Source: Heterohyrax brucei
Lineage: Eukaryota; Chordata; Mammalia; Hyracoidea; Procaviidae
Assembly (NCBI GenBank): GCA_028571685.1
Contig: CM053166.1
Span: forward strand, 64,256,111 to 64,320,110
Direction of reading: 5' to 3'
Length of the DNA: 64,000 nt
Part shown: positions 10,377 through 21,926 of the stretch, one piece after another
Numbering within the stretch: the stretch's first letter is position 1
Layout of the letters: the number at the start of each line of letters is the position of its first letter
Notes under the pieces: model-generated
The model's database searches: none
What the model was told of the DNA's origin: nothing
Seen by the model: the letters and a program-made list of their open reading frames with translations, nothing else
Position numbers and translations under genes: made by a program

Positions 10377-11099
10377 TATGTTCTCCTGGAGTACTGACCT
10401 TTTAATCATCATATAGTGTCCTTCCTTATCCAGTGTAGTAGATTTTACTTTAAAGTCTATTTTATCAGAGACTAACACTGCCACTCCTGCTCCTTTTTGA
10501 ATGTTGGTACCTCCATCCTTTGAGTTTTTGTTTGTTTGTGTCTCTAAGTCTAAGGAGTGTCTCCTGTAGGCAGAATATAGATGGATCATGTTTGTTTTAT
10601 CCAATTTGCCACTCTTAGTCTCTTCATTGATGCATTTAAATTCAGGGTGATTACTGATAGGTATGAGTTTAATGCTGTCATTTTGATGTGGGTTTTTTTT
10701 TTTTGTACACTGTAGACAATTTGTTCCACTTAATTTTCAGTGCTGAGTCTTTCTTTATGTGTTTTCATCTTTTTCAGTGTTAGTGGTTTTGTATTTGCTG
10801 AGACTTCACGCTTCTTTTTTTTGTTTTGATGCACAGGATTGATAATTTCTTTGTGGTTACTTAAATATTTGCCCTATTTTTCTAAATTTAAGCCAGTTCG
10901 TAATTTTTTATATTACCTTGACTTCATCTCCATATGAAAGATACGCGGGCTACATTTTAAGTCCCTCTTCTTTGTTATGATGTTTACGTAATGACATTGT
11001 TGTTTTCTTATTTTCAGTGTTTTGTGTTTGCTTTAATTTTGTGATTTCCCTGTTTGGGTTGATATTCTGTTGCTCTGTTCTGTGATCTAGTCTTCAGTC

Positions 11100-12000
11100 T
11101 TTACCTGGTATTATTGATTTTCTAACCAAAATACACACTCTATTTCTTGTAATTTTGGTGTGGGTTTTGGAAATTCCCTAAACTCTGTTTATCTGGAAAT
11201 GTCTTAATTTTGCCATCCTATTTGGATAACAGTTTTGCTGGGTATATAATTCTTGGCTCACAACTATTTTTCTTCAAAGCTTTGTGTGTGTCATTCCATT
11301 GTTTCTTGCCTGCATGGTTTCTGCTGGGTAGTCTGAGTTTAGGGTTAAGGATTTTCCTCCATAGGTTATTTTTCTTTTCTCCAGCCACTTTAAAAATTGT
11401 CTCCTTATCTTTATTTTTGGCAAATTTTATTATAGTATGTGTTGGTATCTTTCTTTTGGGCTGCTTTACCTTATGTGGAGTTCGATGAGCATCTTCTTTA
11501 GATGTCTTCTCTTCTTTGGTGATGTCGGGGAAGCTTTCTTTCAACAAATCTTTGACAATTCTCTGTATTTTCTGTTCTTCCCCTCTGTTCTGGTAATCGA
11601 ATCACTAGTTGATTATTCCTCTTGATATAATCCTATATAATTCTTTGTGTTTCTGGATTTTTCTTATTTCTTTTAACTAATTTTTCCTCATATAAGTTGG
11701 TGTCACATGCGTTTCCTTCAGTCTCACTAATTCAGCTTTCCATTGCCTGCATTCTGCTCCTTTGACTTCCATTTGAGTAGCATAATTTGGTAATCTTTTT
11801 ATAATATTCTGAATTTCTGACTACTGTTTCTCTATGCTTCCTGGTAGCCTGTTCTAATTTTTCCTCATCTCCTTCCTGATCTCTTCAAGAGTTCTAAATA
11901 TTAGTTTTTTGTATTCTACATGTGATGATTCTAGGAAGTTTTCTTCATCTGGAAAATTGCTTGCTTCTTTGTTTTAGGAGCTTTCTGAACTGATCATGTT
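11100..12000 (-). pseudogene. L1 ORF1, decayed
   Basis: ORF1 encodes the RNA-binding trimeric chaperone of the L1 particle. The clearest piece, 11218-11547, covers the C-terminal domain with 'HRTPHKVKQPKRKIPTHTII' and 'RIIYPAKLLSK', matching the intact-like ORF1 at 44999-45958. An N-terminal segment equivalent to 'FPDEETF' is readable near 11920-11960. Frameshifts break the rest. Confidence 0.75.
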
Positions 12001-13053
12001 ATGTCTCTTTAAGTGATTTGATATAGATTGTTGTCTCCAAGCCAAAAATAGGCTGTGGAGTTAATTTATTTTATGTCTATTTACTATGTTGTAGCTTCTT
12101 GTTTTGTTTTGTTCTGAAATGTCCAAATAGTCTGGTCACGTGTGCCAGTTTGGTCACAGGTGCCTTCAAAGCTCTAACATCCTGTCACCAGGTGGCTAGA
12201 GCTATTACTAAACATGCGAGGCCAGGAGTCCATTTACTTTTCCTATATGAATTCAGCTTAGGTACCCAGGTAGTCAGTCACCAAGTGTGTGGTGCAGGGT
12301 GTCCCCTGCTGTTGTAGATGTGCAGGGGTGATTGGTGTAGGCTCAAGTATTTGGCTGTAGGTGCTGTGAAAGGCAGGGGGCTACCAGCCATCTATGAGTG
12401 TCTGTGAGGATGGTGTGTCCCCTGATGTCTGATTCTAGGTAAAGGAACTGTTTCTGCTCTGAATTTCCAGCTCAGAGGAATTGGTCACTTCTCCCCCTAA
12501 CTCCAAGTTTTTTTAAATTATTTTCTCTCTAAGTCTCAGAAAATAGCTCAGTATATACTTAAAGTGTCCTACTTCCAGCTCAGTTCATGGCATCAGGCTC
12601 TGGAGCCAGGCTCAGTGCAGAAAGGGGAGGGAAAACTTCTGGGAAAAGAGAGAATTTTATCCCAAAGGAAAGATTTTGTTCTGAGCTTCTTAAGTTAGAC
12701 TCAAAGCACTTAGCCTTTGATGGTCAAGTGCTGCTTTTCACTGGTTCTGGAAGCTCAGGTGTACTGTCTGGTACTCTTTGTCTCCAACTGCAGAGGGTGT
12801 CCTCCAAAAACCACTGCTCCATTCTCCATGCTGGCTATAGCTGATTCCCAGCAGGTCCATTCTGGCCAGTCCTAGGTACTTCTGGACCTACTCTTCCTTC
12901 CTTGTTGCTCAGTCTTATTTCTCAATTTTCCCTTTGATAGTCACAGTTCCTAGAACATCATATGTAATCAATTCATTTGTTCTTTTTGGTCTTTGTTGCT
13001 AGAGGAATCACAGGAAGCATCTGACCACTCAACTGTCTTGGCTGTATCCCTCT

Positions 13054-13195
13054 CTATAGCATTTTCAATGGCTGATTTTTTAGACATAAATCACCAGGTT
13101 TCTTCCAAAGTGCCTTTGGGTGGATTCAGACCTCCAACCTTTTGGCTAGCAGCTAAGCATGTTAAGCATTTCTACTACCCAAGAACTCCTTATCA
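13054..13195 (-). mobile_element. SINE, 5' half, interrupted by L1
   Basis: Continuation of the SINE that starts at 3960: 'CAATGGCTGATTTTTTAGAC', then 'CTTTGGGTGGATTCAGACC' and a tRNA-like head 'CAACCTTTTGGCTAGCAGC'. The left edge is the right-hand TSD of the L1. Confidence 0.85.
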
Positions 13196-13944
13196 GGGTG
13201 TCATGGATATAAAAATTTTGAAAGACTGAGTCACTTTATCCAATAACACTTACAAGAGCTATGATGGACACTTTTAATAGTTAATATCTACTCAATTACA
13301 CAAAGATAAAAAATTTGGTGACTAGAGTCTTGGAAGAGTAGGCAAATCAATCAGCTCCCAAATGCTCACTGAATTCCCACACAGTGTATCCAGACATCCC
13401 ATGTGTAAAATATATCTCAAAGAACAAACACCAACTCCATTTCACTATCAAGAAAAAAAATAACAAATAGTTAATTTTAAAATTTGGTGTTTTTAGGGGA
13501 TCTTCAGGGTGGCTCCTTATTTGCCACATGGATTCCCTTCCAAGTAAAGACAGTCTACATTAAGTCCAAAGGACTGACTAACAATCAATTTAAGAAGAGG
13601 GAATTGCATAACATAAATACAGGTTATTGATTTGTGGTACCATAATAACCCTCACTGCTAATGAAATTACCTGCCTGTCTGATTTTACACTTGTGTTAGC
13701 CCATCAGAGTAAGCTTTTTCCTTAATGGCGCCTAGGGATCCTGAAAAACTGTCCTCATTTAAAGTTTAGTCTCAGTACTGGCCTGTGACTATTAGGAATG
13801 TCCCCAAATCACCAACTGATCTTGATTCCACTTGCATTAGTGAAGATGGACTGTTTGAATAGAAAGTGTTAGAAAGTTAACTCAGACTAAACTAAGCAAA
13901 AAAAAAGAAGAAGAAAAAAATTAAGGTGTTTTTCATCCTAAACC
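13196..13944. other. Low-copy sequence, no feature recognised
   Basis: A/G-rich tract at about 13901-13920. No coding or repeat signal that I can name. Confidence 0.4.
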
Positions 13945-14160
13945 AAATATTGGTGTCCTTAGGTAGTGCAAATGGTTAATGTTCTTGGCTGCTAATCAAA
14001 AGGATGGAGGTAGAGTCTACCCAAAGGTACCTCAGAAGAAAATGCTGTCTATCTGCTTCCAAAACAATGAGCAATGAAAACACTATGGAACACAATTCTA
14101 GTCTGACACACACAGGCTCACTATGGGCTTGAGTGTACTCAATTGCAACTGATTAAATCA
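13945..14160 (+). mobile_element. AfroSINE-type SINE
   Basis: Head 'TGGTTAATGTTCTTGGCTGC' with 'CAAAAGGATGGAGGTAGAG', body 'GAAAACACTATGGAACACA', tail 'TCACTATGGGCTTGAG'. It is preceded by an A-rich run. No clear TSD. Confidence 0.75.
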
Positions 14161-14664
14161 AATATTATGGCCAGAGGTATGCAAACTTCTAATAATCCAG
14201 GCCTGGGTTTCTGAAGAATCTCTAGAATGAATCCACTCCTATAAATCATAAGGACAGAGGGAAGGCAGAGTTTCTCCAATATAAAAGAAGAAAGATAGGA
14301 TGCAAGGAAACAATAAAAATAATGGAAGTCCAGTATACCACCAACTTTGCAGTTGATGTTTTTGACCAGGTTTTCCTCCCTAGGTCATATTAACCTTCAG
14401 TGAGTAAGTGATCATTGACATCAGCTGACAATGAATTGTTGACTTTCTCTGGAGTGGCAACGGAGGGAGAACACAAAATAAGATGGCACTTGGCTTGGCT
14501 TTAAAATAGGCTGACGGCTTAAGTTTATTTGGATAATTTCAAGATTTAATTGTCTGCCTTTTAACCTATTTTATCTTTCACTTTGTTCCTGTTGTCCTAG
14601 AAGCACAGTATCCAGACTACAGCATGATAACTTAGCTACAACAAATAATAATTATGGAAGTGTT
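14161..14664. other. Low-copy sequence carrying one tail-only insertion
   Basis: Apart from the 22-bp piece at 14481-14502, listed separately, I recognise nothing in this stretch. Confidence 0.4.
14481..14502 (+). mobile_element. Tail-only 22-bp insertion (candidate)
   Basis: The piece contains 'GGCACTTGGCTTGGCTT', the terminal part of the local SINE/RTE tail. It is flanked by AAAATA at 14475-14480 and 14503-14508. The flanks are short and AT-rich, so the TSD could be chance. Confidence 0.55.
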
Positions 14665-14676
14665 GTGTGCATTGGA

Positions 14677-14846
14677 GGAAAACCCTGATACTGTAATGGT
14701 CAAGAGCTATAGCTGCTAACCAAAAGGTTAGCAGTTCAAATCCACAGACACTCCACGGAAACCCTATAGAAGTGTTCTACTCTGTCCTATAGGGTCACTA
14801 TGAGTTGGAATCTACACAACAGCAATGGATTTGCGGTTTTTTGTGT
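14677..14846 (+). mobile_element. AfroSINE-type SINE
   Basis: Head 'TAGCTGCTAACCAAAAGGTT', B-box-like 'AGCAGTTCAAATCC', body 'TCTACTCTGTCCTATAGGG', tail 'TCACTATGAGTTGGAATC', then a T-rich end. TSD GTGTGCATTGGA (14665-14676) and GTGTACATTGGA (14847-14858). Confidence 0.92.
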
Positions 14847-15039
14847 GTGTACATTGGAAAGGATTCAATTTTCAAATTTTGAATGTAGATGAGTTCACCA
14901 TAATTTGGATCCAGTGAAGATACTAGAAATTAGGAAGAGCAGACAGAGTTACAAGAATCAAGGAGTATGGGTCATGATAAGAGGGGTCATCTCATAGCTA
15001 ACATAGAGAGCTAGTTCCCTCATTACTGGGGGCTAGAAG

Positions 15040-15655
15040 AGAAGGAGCTTTGAAATGCAGTTACAAACTTGATTCCAGTCTAGGCTTTGCCACTTAATAT
15101 CAATGTAGTCTGTGGCCAAATTACTGAAAAATAATAATAATCACCATTTCTTAAGCTCTGGCTGTACCAAGTAGTTTACATATATAATTTTTAAGTTTCA
15201 TAAGAGCTTTGCAGGATATGTATTACTAAATTCCTCAATAACCAAATGCTATCAGGGGTAGGGTACATCATCAATTTAATAGCAAATTATAAGATACAAC
15301 CAGTTATAAGACATATCTTAATTTCAAGCATTAAAATAAGAAGTAAAAATAAATGGCTCTTTAGAAGACAAGAAAATGAAGTATTGCCCCATTTTACATA
15401 GAAGAACACTAAAGTTTAGGGTGGTTATTTCTTTTACCCAAAGTCATACTGCTATTTCTTTTCTGGATATGGTGCCAGAAATCTAATCCAGGTCTGTCTG
15501 ACTTCCATCTACTACACTGTATGTCCAATGTCACAGTTCCTCCGTTTCCTCACGAGGATAACAATAGCTGTCTCATCATGAGATTCAAAGGGTATTTACG
15601 AAAAGTTGAAGTCCTAGAGTTAGCTACTGCTTGTTATTACTTTTAACAAGAAAAT
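15040..15655 (+). repeat. MIR SINE split by a second, reversed MIR
   Basis: Plus-strand MIR features ('GCTTTGCCACTTAATATCA' at 15085-15110; 'CCTCCGTTTCCTCACGAGGAT' at 15539-15559) are separated by a minus-strand MIR-like copy at about 15150-15530 ('CCATTTTACATAGAAGAACAC', 'CCCAAAGTCATACTG', 'AATCCAGGTCTGTCTGAC'). The match is diverged, and the assignment rests on MIR core similarity only. Confidence 0.55.
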
Positions 15656-16385
15656 AGTCACAGAAATTGATCAAGTGAGTAGAAAAGAAGAAATTAAGGG
15701 GACTGGGACAGGCAGGAGTCCCTGGGTGTTCTGCACATTGGCAGAAGAAAAGAACCAACTTAATGTCAACTGGCAACTGGGGAGAAGAAAGGCAGAAATC
15801 GGTTAACTTTAAATTAAGGTTACTTCTGCTGTGGCCAGAAACTTATTATGGTGGTCTTGGTGACAAAGAGGTCAGTCCCAGCACATAGAAAATCCATACT
15901 ATAAATTTGGGCTTCAATTGATTAAACTGTAGATGTCAGGTATCACATCAAGTGTTCAAATAGTCAAGTGTTTCCTGTCCTGACTCATCCAAATTGAACA
16001 ACGAATTTGTTGCAACTTTACTTGATAAGGATTGATCTCTTTATTAAAATGGTTAAACATTGCTAAATATAATTGTTTTAAGTCAAAGTCTTAAAAAATT
16101 CTGGAGAAAATTCTGAGTCAATCTGGTGTTTTTTTTCTCTACCCCTTAACTGTTAATCACTCTTAATCCCTTTATTCTTTTATTCTCATTCTCCACTTTA
16201 AAAAGGAAATGCTTACCCACTTAATTTCATGAAAAAGTCTTATTACAAGATACACCATTCAACCAACTCAATTTGTATTCTTTTTCGTGATTACTTTGTT
16301 TCCCAGTTTTTTCCTAACTTTCCTTTATTATAGTTTCTAATGCTGTTTTGTTTAGTTAATTTAAAGTGACTGTGCCTCTCTCCCC
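15656..16385. other. Low-copy sequence, no feature recognised
   Basis: No gene, RNA or repeat family that I can identify. Confidence 0.4.
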
Positions 16386-16392
16386 TTTATTT

Positions 16393-16535
16393 CTTTTTTT
16401 TATTATGACTCAGTGAAAATGTACATTCCCATATAAATTTACATGCCCACCTATATGCAGCTTCCACTTCTCTCCCTGCCCGGTGACAGCACACTACTCC
16501 TCTCTGCTCCATATATGTCTCATCTACCCTTTAAA
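16393..16535 (-). mobile_element. L1 3' end, severely 5'-truncated
   Basis: About 140 bp match the reverse complement of the terminal L1 3' UTR ('GAAAATGTACATTCCCATAT', 'CCGGTGACAGCACAC'). A CCCTTTA repeat on both sides is a possible TSD. Confidence 0.8.
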
Positions 16536-16624
16536 AGACACAGAAGAGAAACATTTTGATTAGAAAAGCCACATGCTGCAGATAGTCTTTCTTTCGATGT
16601 GATAAAATTATCGTGGCTTTCCTT

Positions 16625-17040
16625 ATGGTGGGCACCCTAGGGCTGCTATAACAAATTGCTGGAAACTTGGTGGTTTAAAACAACATAAATTTATTCTCTC
16701 AAAGTTCTGGAGGACAGAAGTTAAAAATCAAGGTGTTGGCAGCATTTGCTGCTTCTGGAGGCTCTGAGAGTGAATTTGTTCCCACCTCTGTCCTAGCTTC
16801 CGGTGGTTACCAGAAATTCTTGACATTCCTTGGCTCACAGACCTATCAGTCCAATCTTTGACTTTGTCTTCACACAGACTTCTATATTTTCCTCTGTGTT
16901 TGTCCTCTCCTCATAAGGTCACTTGTCATTGGATTTAGGGACCATTTCGATAACTCAGGATGACCTCATCTTGAGATCCTTAACTTAATTGCATCTGCAA
17001 AGACTTGTTTTTCAAATAAGACTACTTGGAAATACCATTT
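16625..17040 (-). mobile_element. MaLR/MLT1-like solo LTR
   Basis: On the minus strand the sequence ends in 'CTCCAGAACTTTGAGAGAAT' with an AATAAA signal, then 'TTGTTATAGCAGCCCTAGGG', typical of mammalian apparent LTR retrotransposons. The 5' side has 'TTTGCAGATGCAATTAAGTT'. No internal retroviral region is present. Confidence 0.65.
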
Positions 17041-17195
17041 GGGGGGCCATGACATCATCCAGTTTGAAGAAGTGTCACCTTTACTCTAGTAACCCTTTCA
17101 GTCCTGTATTCTTCCCTCTTCCTGTCTTATCTTCTTCTCCTTTTTTTTTGTCTACTTTCCTGTATTTTTGACTTTGGGTATAATTTTTCTATGGA

Positions 17196-17400
17196 GTCCC
17201 TGGGTGGCATAAATAGTTAAGCACTAGACTGTTAACTGAAAAGCTGGCGGTTCAAACCCACCCAGAGATACTTTGGAATTAAGGCCTGTAGCATTATCTC
17301 TGAAAGGCCAGAGCATGGAAAACCCTATGGAGCAGTTCTACTCTATACACTTGGGGTGTCCATGAGTTGGGATAGACTTGACAGCAACCACTGCCACTAA
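17196..17400 (+). mobile_element. AfroSINE-type SINE with tRNA-Asn-like head
   Basis: The first ~75 nt resemble tRNA-Asn(GTT): 'CCTGGGTGGC', an anticodon-loop equivalent 'GACTGTTAACTGAAAAGC' and B box 'GGCGGTTCAAACCCACCC'. Then come the shared body ('GAAAACCCTATGGAGCAGTT') and the RTE-like tail ('GTCCATGAGTTGGGATAGAC'). Confidence 0.88.
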
Positions 17401-17431
17401 CAAAATACATTTCCTGTATAATGAAGTTGCT

Positions 17432-19970
17432 ATGGTTATTAGATGCCATCAAGTAGGTTCTGACTCAGAGTGACCCTATGTATAACAGAACAATACACTG
17501 CCCGGTCCTGTCATTCTTATGTTTGAGTCCATTGTCGCAGCCACTGTGTCAGTCCATCTTGTTCAGGAACTTTTTCTTTTTAATTAGCCCTCTACCGAGT
17601 ATGATGTCCTTCTCCAGGACTAATCCTCCCGAGAACATGCCCAAAATATGTGAGATGCAGTCTTGTCATCTTTACTTCTAAGAAACATTTTGGTTGTACT
17701 TCTTCCAAGACAGACGTTCTTTTGGCAGTCCATAGTGTATTCAATATTCTTTGTTGATACCACGATTCAAAAGCTTCAGTTCTTTAGACGTCCTTACTCA
17801 TCACCCAATTTCCACATGCTTATGAGGCAATTGCAAACACCATGGCTTGGGTCAGGCACATCTTAGTCTTCAAGGTGACATCTTGACTTTTCAACACTTT
17901 AAAGAAGTCTTTTGCAGCAGATTTGCCCAATGCAATGAGTCTTTTGATTTCTTGACTACTGCTTCAGAGGTATTGATTGTGGATCCAAGTAAAATAAAAT
18001 CTTTGACAACCTCAGTCTTTTCTCTATTTATCGTGATGCCACTTATTGGTCCTGTTGGGAAGATTTTTTTTTTTCTGTATGTTAAGGTATAATATATACT
18101 GAAGGCTGTGGTCTTTGATCTTCATCAATAGGTGCTTCGAGTCCTCTTCACTTTCAGCAAGCAGTGTTGCGTCATCTGCATTATGTGGGTTATTAATGAG
18201 TTTTCCTCCAATCCCGATGCCACATTCTTCTTCATATAGCCAAACTTCTTGGATTATTTGTTCAGCACACAGATTGACCAAGTATGGTGAAAAGATACAA
18301 CCCTGATGCACAGTTTTTCTTATTTTAAACCACACAGCACCCTCTTATTCTGTTCAAATGACTGCCTCTTGGTCCACGTACAGGTTCCTCGTGAGCACAG
18401 TTAAGTATTATGGAATTTCCATTCCATTCTTCCCAATGTTATCCGCAATTTGTTATAGTTCACACAGTTGAATGCTTTTTCATAGTCAATGTAACACAAG
18501 TAAACACCTTTCTGGTATTCTCTGCTTTCAGCCAAGATCCATCTGGTATCAACAATGATATTCCTGGTTCTGTTCCCTCTTTGGAATCCAGCTTGCATTT
18601 CTAGCAGTTCTCTGTTGATATACTGCTACAGCTGCTTTTGAATGATCTTCAGAAAAATTTTACTTGTACGTGATCTTAATAATATCGGTCAATAATTTCC
18701 ACATTTGTTTGGATCACCTTTCTTGGGAACAAGCATAAATACAAATCTCTTCCAACGATCTTTCAAATTTCTTGGCACAAGCAATTGAGTGCTTCACATG
18801 TTGTACCTGTTTGCTGAAACATCACAGTTGATATTCTATCAGTTCCTGGAGGCTTGTTTCCTGCCAATGCTTTCTGTACAGCTTAGACTTCTCCCTTCAG
18901 TATCACAGGTCCTTGATCATACGCTACCACCTGACATGTTTGAACATCCATCAATTTTTATGGTATACTATCTGTATTCCTTCCTTCTTCTTATACTGCT
19001 TCCAGCATAGTTTAACGTTTTCCCTATAGAATCGTTCAATATGACAATTCAAGGCTTGAACTTTTTTTCTTCAATTCTTTTAGCTTGAGAAATGCTCAGC
19101 ATGTTAATCCCTTTTGGTTTCCTACCTCCAGGTCTTCAGTCTCCAGCATTTGCATTCCAATCACCAGTAAATATCAACAATTGCATGTTTAATCAATTTT
19201 AGATTGCATAAGTTGGTAAAAGTCTTCAACTTTTTCATCTCCGGCCTTGGTGGTTGGCGTGTAAATTAGAATAACAATCATATTAACTGATTTCCCATAC
19301 AAGCACATGGATATTATCCTATCACTAACAAACATGGTACTTTAGGATAGATTTTGAAATATGTTCTTTTTGATGGTGAATATAATGCCATTCCTCTTGA
19401 ACTTGTCATTTCCAGCATAGTAGACAATATGGTAGTCTGGTCAAAATGGTCAACACCAGCCTATTTAAGTTCACTAATGCCCTAGGGTACTGATGCTTAC
19501 GTATTCCATTTTATTTTTGATGGTTTCTAATTTTCCTAGATTCATACTTCATACATTCCACATTCTGATTACTAATGTATGTTGAAAACTGTTTCTTCTC
19601 ATTTTGGGTCATGCCACATCAGCCAATGAAAGTTCCCAAAACTTGATTCCATCCATGTCATTAAGGTTGACTCCTTTGAGGAGGCAGCTCTTCACCTGTT
19701 ATATTTTCAGTGCCTCCCAACCTGGGGGGCTTATCTACCATCTTTATATCAATGTTTCACTGATAATTCATAAGCTTTTCCCTGGCTAATTATTTTTAGA
19801 AGTAGATTGCCAGGCCCTTCTTCCTTGTCTGTCTTACTCTGGAAGCTCAGCTGAAACCTGTCTACCATGGTGACCCTGCTGGTATCTGAATACCAGTAGC
19901 ATAGCTTCCAGCATCACAGCAATGTGCAAACTCCCATAATATAACAAACTGACAGACTATGGGGGATATA
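17432..19970 (-). mobile_element. RTE (BovB-like) LINE, long but decayed copy
   Basis: The 3' end is at the left ('GATGCCATCAAGTAGGTTCT'), with the coding region running right on the minus strand. The element is about 2.5 kb, somewhat short of the roughly 3.2 kb of a full BovB. Endonuclease remnants lie near 19100-19350 (a frame reading 'TGDWNA'-like sequence), reverse transcriptase at 18024-18600. The right-most ~190 bp (19780-19970) share the 'GAAGTAGATTGCCAGG' segment with the body of the long SINE at 766-1069. Numerous stops make it inactive. Confidence 0.85.
18024..18600 (-). pseudogene. RTE reverse transcriptase domain
   Basis: Two minus-strand frames cover the palm. 18401-18598 has 'QAGFQRGNRTRNIIVDTRW' and 'YIDYEKAFNCVNYNKL', where the first catalytic Asp region 'DYEKAFD' is partly kept. 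18024-18335 has 'VHQGCIFSPYLVNLCAEQII' and the metal-binding block 'HNADDATLLAES' (YADD in relatives, so the Asp pair is preserved but the Tyr is lost). A frameshift separates the two. Confidence 0.85.
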
Positions 19971-20345
19971 ATGGAATAAATTAGTATATTTCAAGTATGT
20001 GTTCTTAAATACCCCCGTATTCCAGTGTCTGAACATCATTCTGAAATTTACATTTACCTTTGCATTTATATCTCCTTAAATGCTCCCCGTGATATTGTGT
20101 CTAAAAAATGTTAGAATTTTAGTAATACAGAATCTGAGGCTCAGATACTTGTCCAAAGTCTCCCTTCATTACCCAAGTCCAAGTTTACTGAATATACTAC
20201 TTTTCATTACACATCAAATAACAAAAGGTGTTTTTTCATTGTAAATACATGTAGAACATACTTGCCTTGAATATTAACCTTATGGAAGTAAGAAAACCCT
20301 CAAGCATTTAGTCTTTCAGACTCAATTAGCTTACTCAACAGGATG
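19971..20345. other. Low-copy sequence, no feature recognised
   Basis: No recognisable gene or repeat. A weak MIR-like stretch near 20130-20200 was not strong enough to call. Confidence 0.4.
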
Positions 20346-20350
20346 TCATC

Positions 20351-20979
20351 TGTGATGGTTAAGATTGTGTATTAACTGGCTGGGCCATGATTCTCAGGGT
20401 CTCGGCAGTTGTATAATGTTGCCATCACTCCCATGGTAGAATCTGTTGAGTGGTACTGGCGGAGGTGGTGTCTGTGGTCCTCACTGCACCCTCAGACTTT
20501 ACTTCTCCTCCCACTGCCTACTTTCTTCCAGCTCACCTTGCCAGGATTTCTGGCTTGTTGTGGATCCAGCAGCTGCCTCTCTCTTGTCTTCTGACCTCTG
20601 GTTCTTGACACTTCAGCTAGTAGCTTGCCTGTCAATTTGGGGATTCATAGATCTTCATAGCCTGCAAGTAGGAGTCTTGTTCTGCTGATCTTGTTCCTAC
20701 TGATCTTGGGTTTGCCAGCCCCTACAGCTACATGAATGAGGAGAAACCTTGCAGTCCTGCCTGCTATTTTAGGATTCACCTAATTTCACAGCCTGTGAGT
20801 AAGAACCTTGCTCTCTGACCTGCCTACCTTGGATTTGCCAGCTTTTACAGTTGTGTGAGACTGCCTGGGACATTTCAGCATCTTTAATTGTGTGAGCTGT
20901 TTCTTTAATACAAATCTCTCTACATATCTATTTTAAAACTTTACTGGTTTTGCTTATCTAGAGAACCCAGCCTAAGACA
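20351..20979 (+). mobile_element. Solo LTR, TG...CA type (family B)
   Basis: It begins TGTGATGGTTAAGATTGTGT and ends 'CTAGAGAACCCAGCCTAAGACA', 629 bp. Flanks TCATC (20346-20350) and ACATC (20980-20984) look like a 5-bp TSD with one change. The copy at 40658-41252, in the opposite orientation, shares both ends and internal 'GCTGGCAAATCC'-type segments. No internal region. Confidence 0.7.
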
Positions 20980-20984
20980 ACATC

Positions 20985-21916
20985 CAACGCATAATTGAAA
21001 ACCATTCATTTGTGATCCTTTGGTGAAAACATAGACCTCTCACTCCAGTAGCTCATTCTTATATAATTTGCAATATGTCCAGTACATATGGAATGGTGCT
21101 AGTCTGTGAGTGGTTTTCATGAATATTTTCTCTTCTTCTGAAACCCAGGAGGATCTATCCTGGGGAACTGGTATGTCCAACCACTTTGCAAAATGTTAAA
21201 ATGTGTCTGTTTTTCTATTTTAGGAAGATATGAGTGCCAGAAGCCAGGAATGAGGGTAGAAAATAACAACTATTATTTTACCATGATCTTTAGAGGAAAC
21301 AATATACAGTCATCATAAGTAGTGTAACCTTTGGTGCATTCTGGAATGAAATTATGTTTTCCAAGTAGGCAAACCCTTGATGATGTTGATTTGGCTTTGT
21401 GTTGACTTCTAATAGTAAAAGGGAAGTGGGAGATTTCTAGTGACAGGAAAATCACTAATCTAAAGATTTGTTGTGTGTGTGTTTACTTGAATTCTATGTT
21501 ATTCCTCTTTAATCATTTACATTGACTATAAAGAAGCAAGCAGTACATATGTGAAAAGTTAAGTTCATCATATGATACATCTGGAGATTGCTTCAGAAGT
21601 TTCCTATTTAAAAGATAGTGTTGACTTGTCTAATCCCAATCAAATTCTGTGTGCATGGAACAGAAGATCACAGAACCAAAGATGAAATAAATAGCACCTG
21701 CTGGGTTCTTTGAGAGGTGTATCAGTTATGAGAAGGAAAGTTCTTCAGTACAAACAATATGATGCACATTGTACTGAGCCCCTCTCTCTTTCTCTTTGTC
21801 TCCCTATCCACCTGCAGGGAAAGAGGATCTGTAGGCTTGCTGCCTGCCTCCACCTCAGCCAATCTACTTGTGCACAGTGCTATACCCTAGGATTCTTTAA
21901 GAATAAAAAATGACTT
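20985..21916. other. Low-copy sequence, no feature recognised
   Basis: Short open frames only, and no family recognised. Confidence 0.4.
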
Positions 21917-21926
21917 CCTAAGCACA

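Larger units (their letters stand above)
5942..10681 (-). pseudogene. L1 ORF2 (endonuclease-reverse transcriptase), decayed
   Basis: ORF2 makes the endonuclease/reverse transcriptase used for target-primed reverse transcription. Fragments on the minus strand are: endonuclease pieces at about 9923-10604 ('VGNFNTLLS', where family members have 'VGDFN', so the Asp is lost), fingers/palm pieces at 8997-9416 ('FDGFTGEFY'), and the palm at 7498-7944 ('[12 protein letters not shown]'). In the palm the active-site FADD motif reads 'FVDN'. The frame is cut by the 874-bp insertion at 8182-9055, the 35-bp insertion at 10342-10376 and many stops, so it is inactive. Confidence 0.85.
4051..13053 (-). mobile_element. 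Old full-length L1 on the minus strand
   Basis: The 3' end (poly-T on this strand, then 'TTACTGTGCTTTAAGTGAA') lies at 4051 and the 5' end near 13053. The 12-bp TSD (one mismatch) shows a single full-length insertion. Order on the minus strand: 5' UTR about 12000-13053, ORF1 about 11100-12000, a spacer about 10682-11100, ORF2 about 5942-10681, and a long 3' UTR. Later arrivals inside it are a Tc1/mariner remnant (about 4290-5270), a SINE with extra sequence (8182-9055) and a tail-only insertion (10342-10376). Both ORFs are heavily mutated. Confidence 0.85.

Noticed and set aside
13054..13065. Apparent separate SINE at 13054-13195
   Set aside because: It is the other half of the SINE at 3960-4050, split by the L1 with TSD CTATAGC.TTTT, not an independent insertion.
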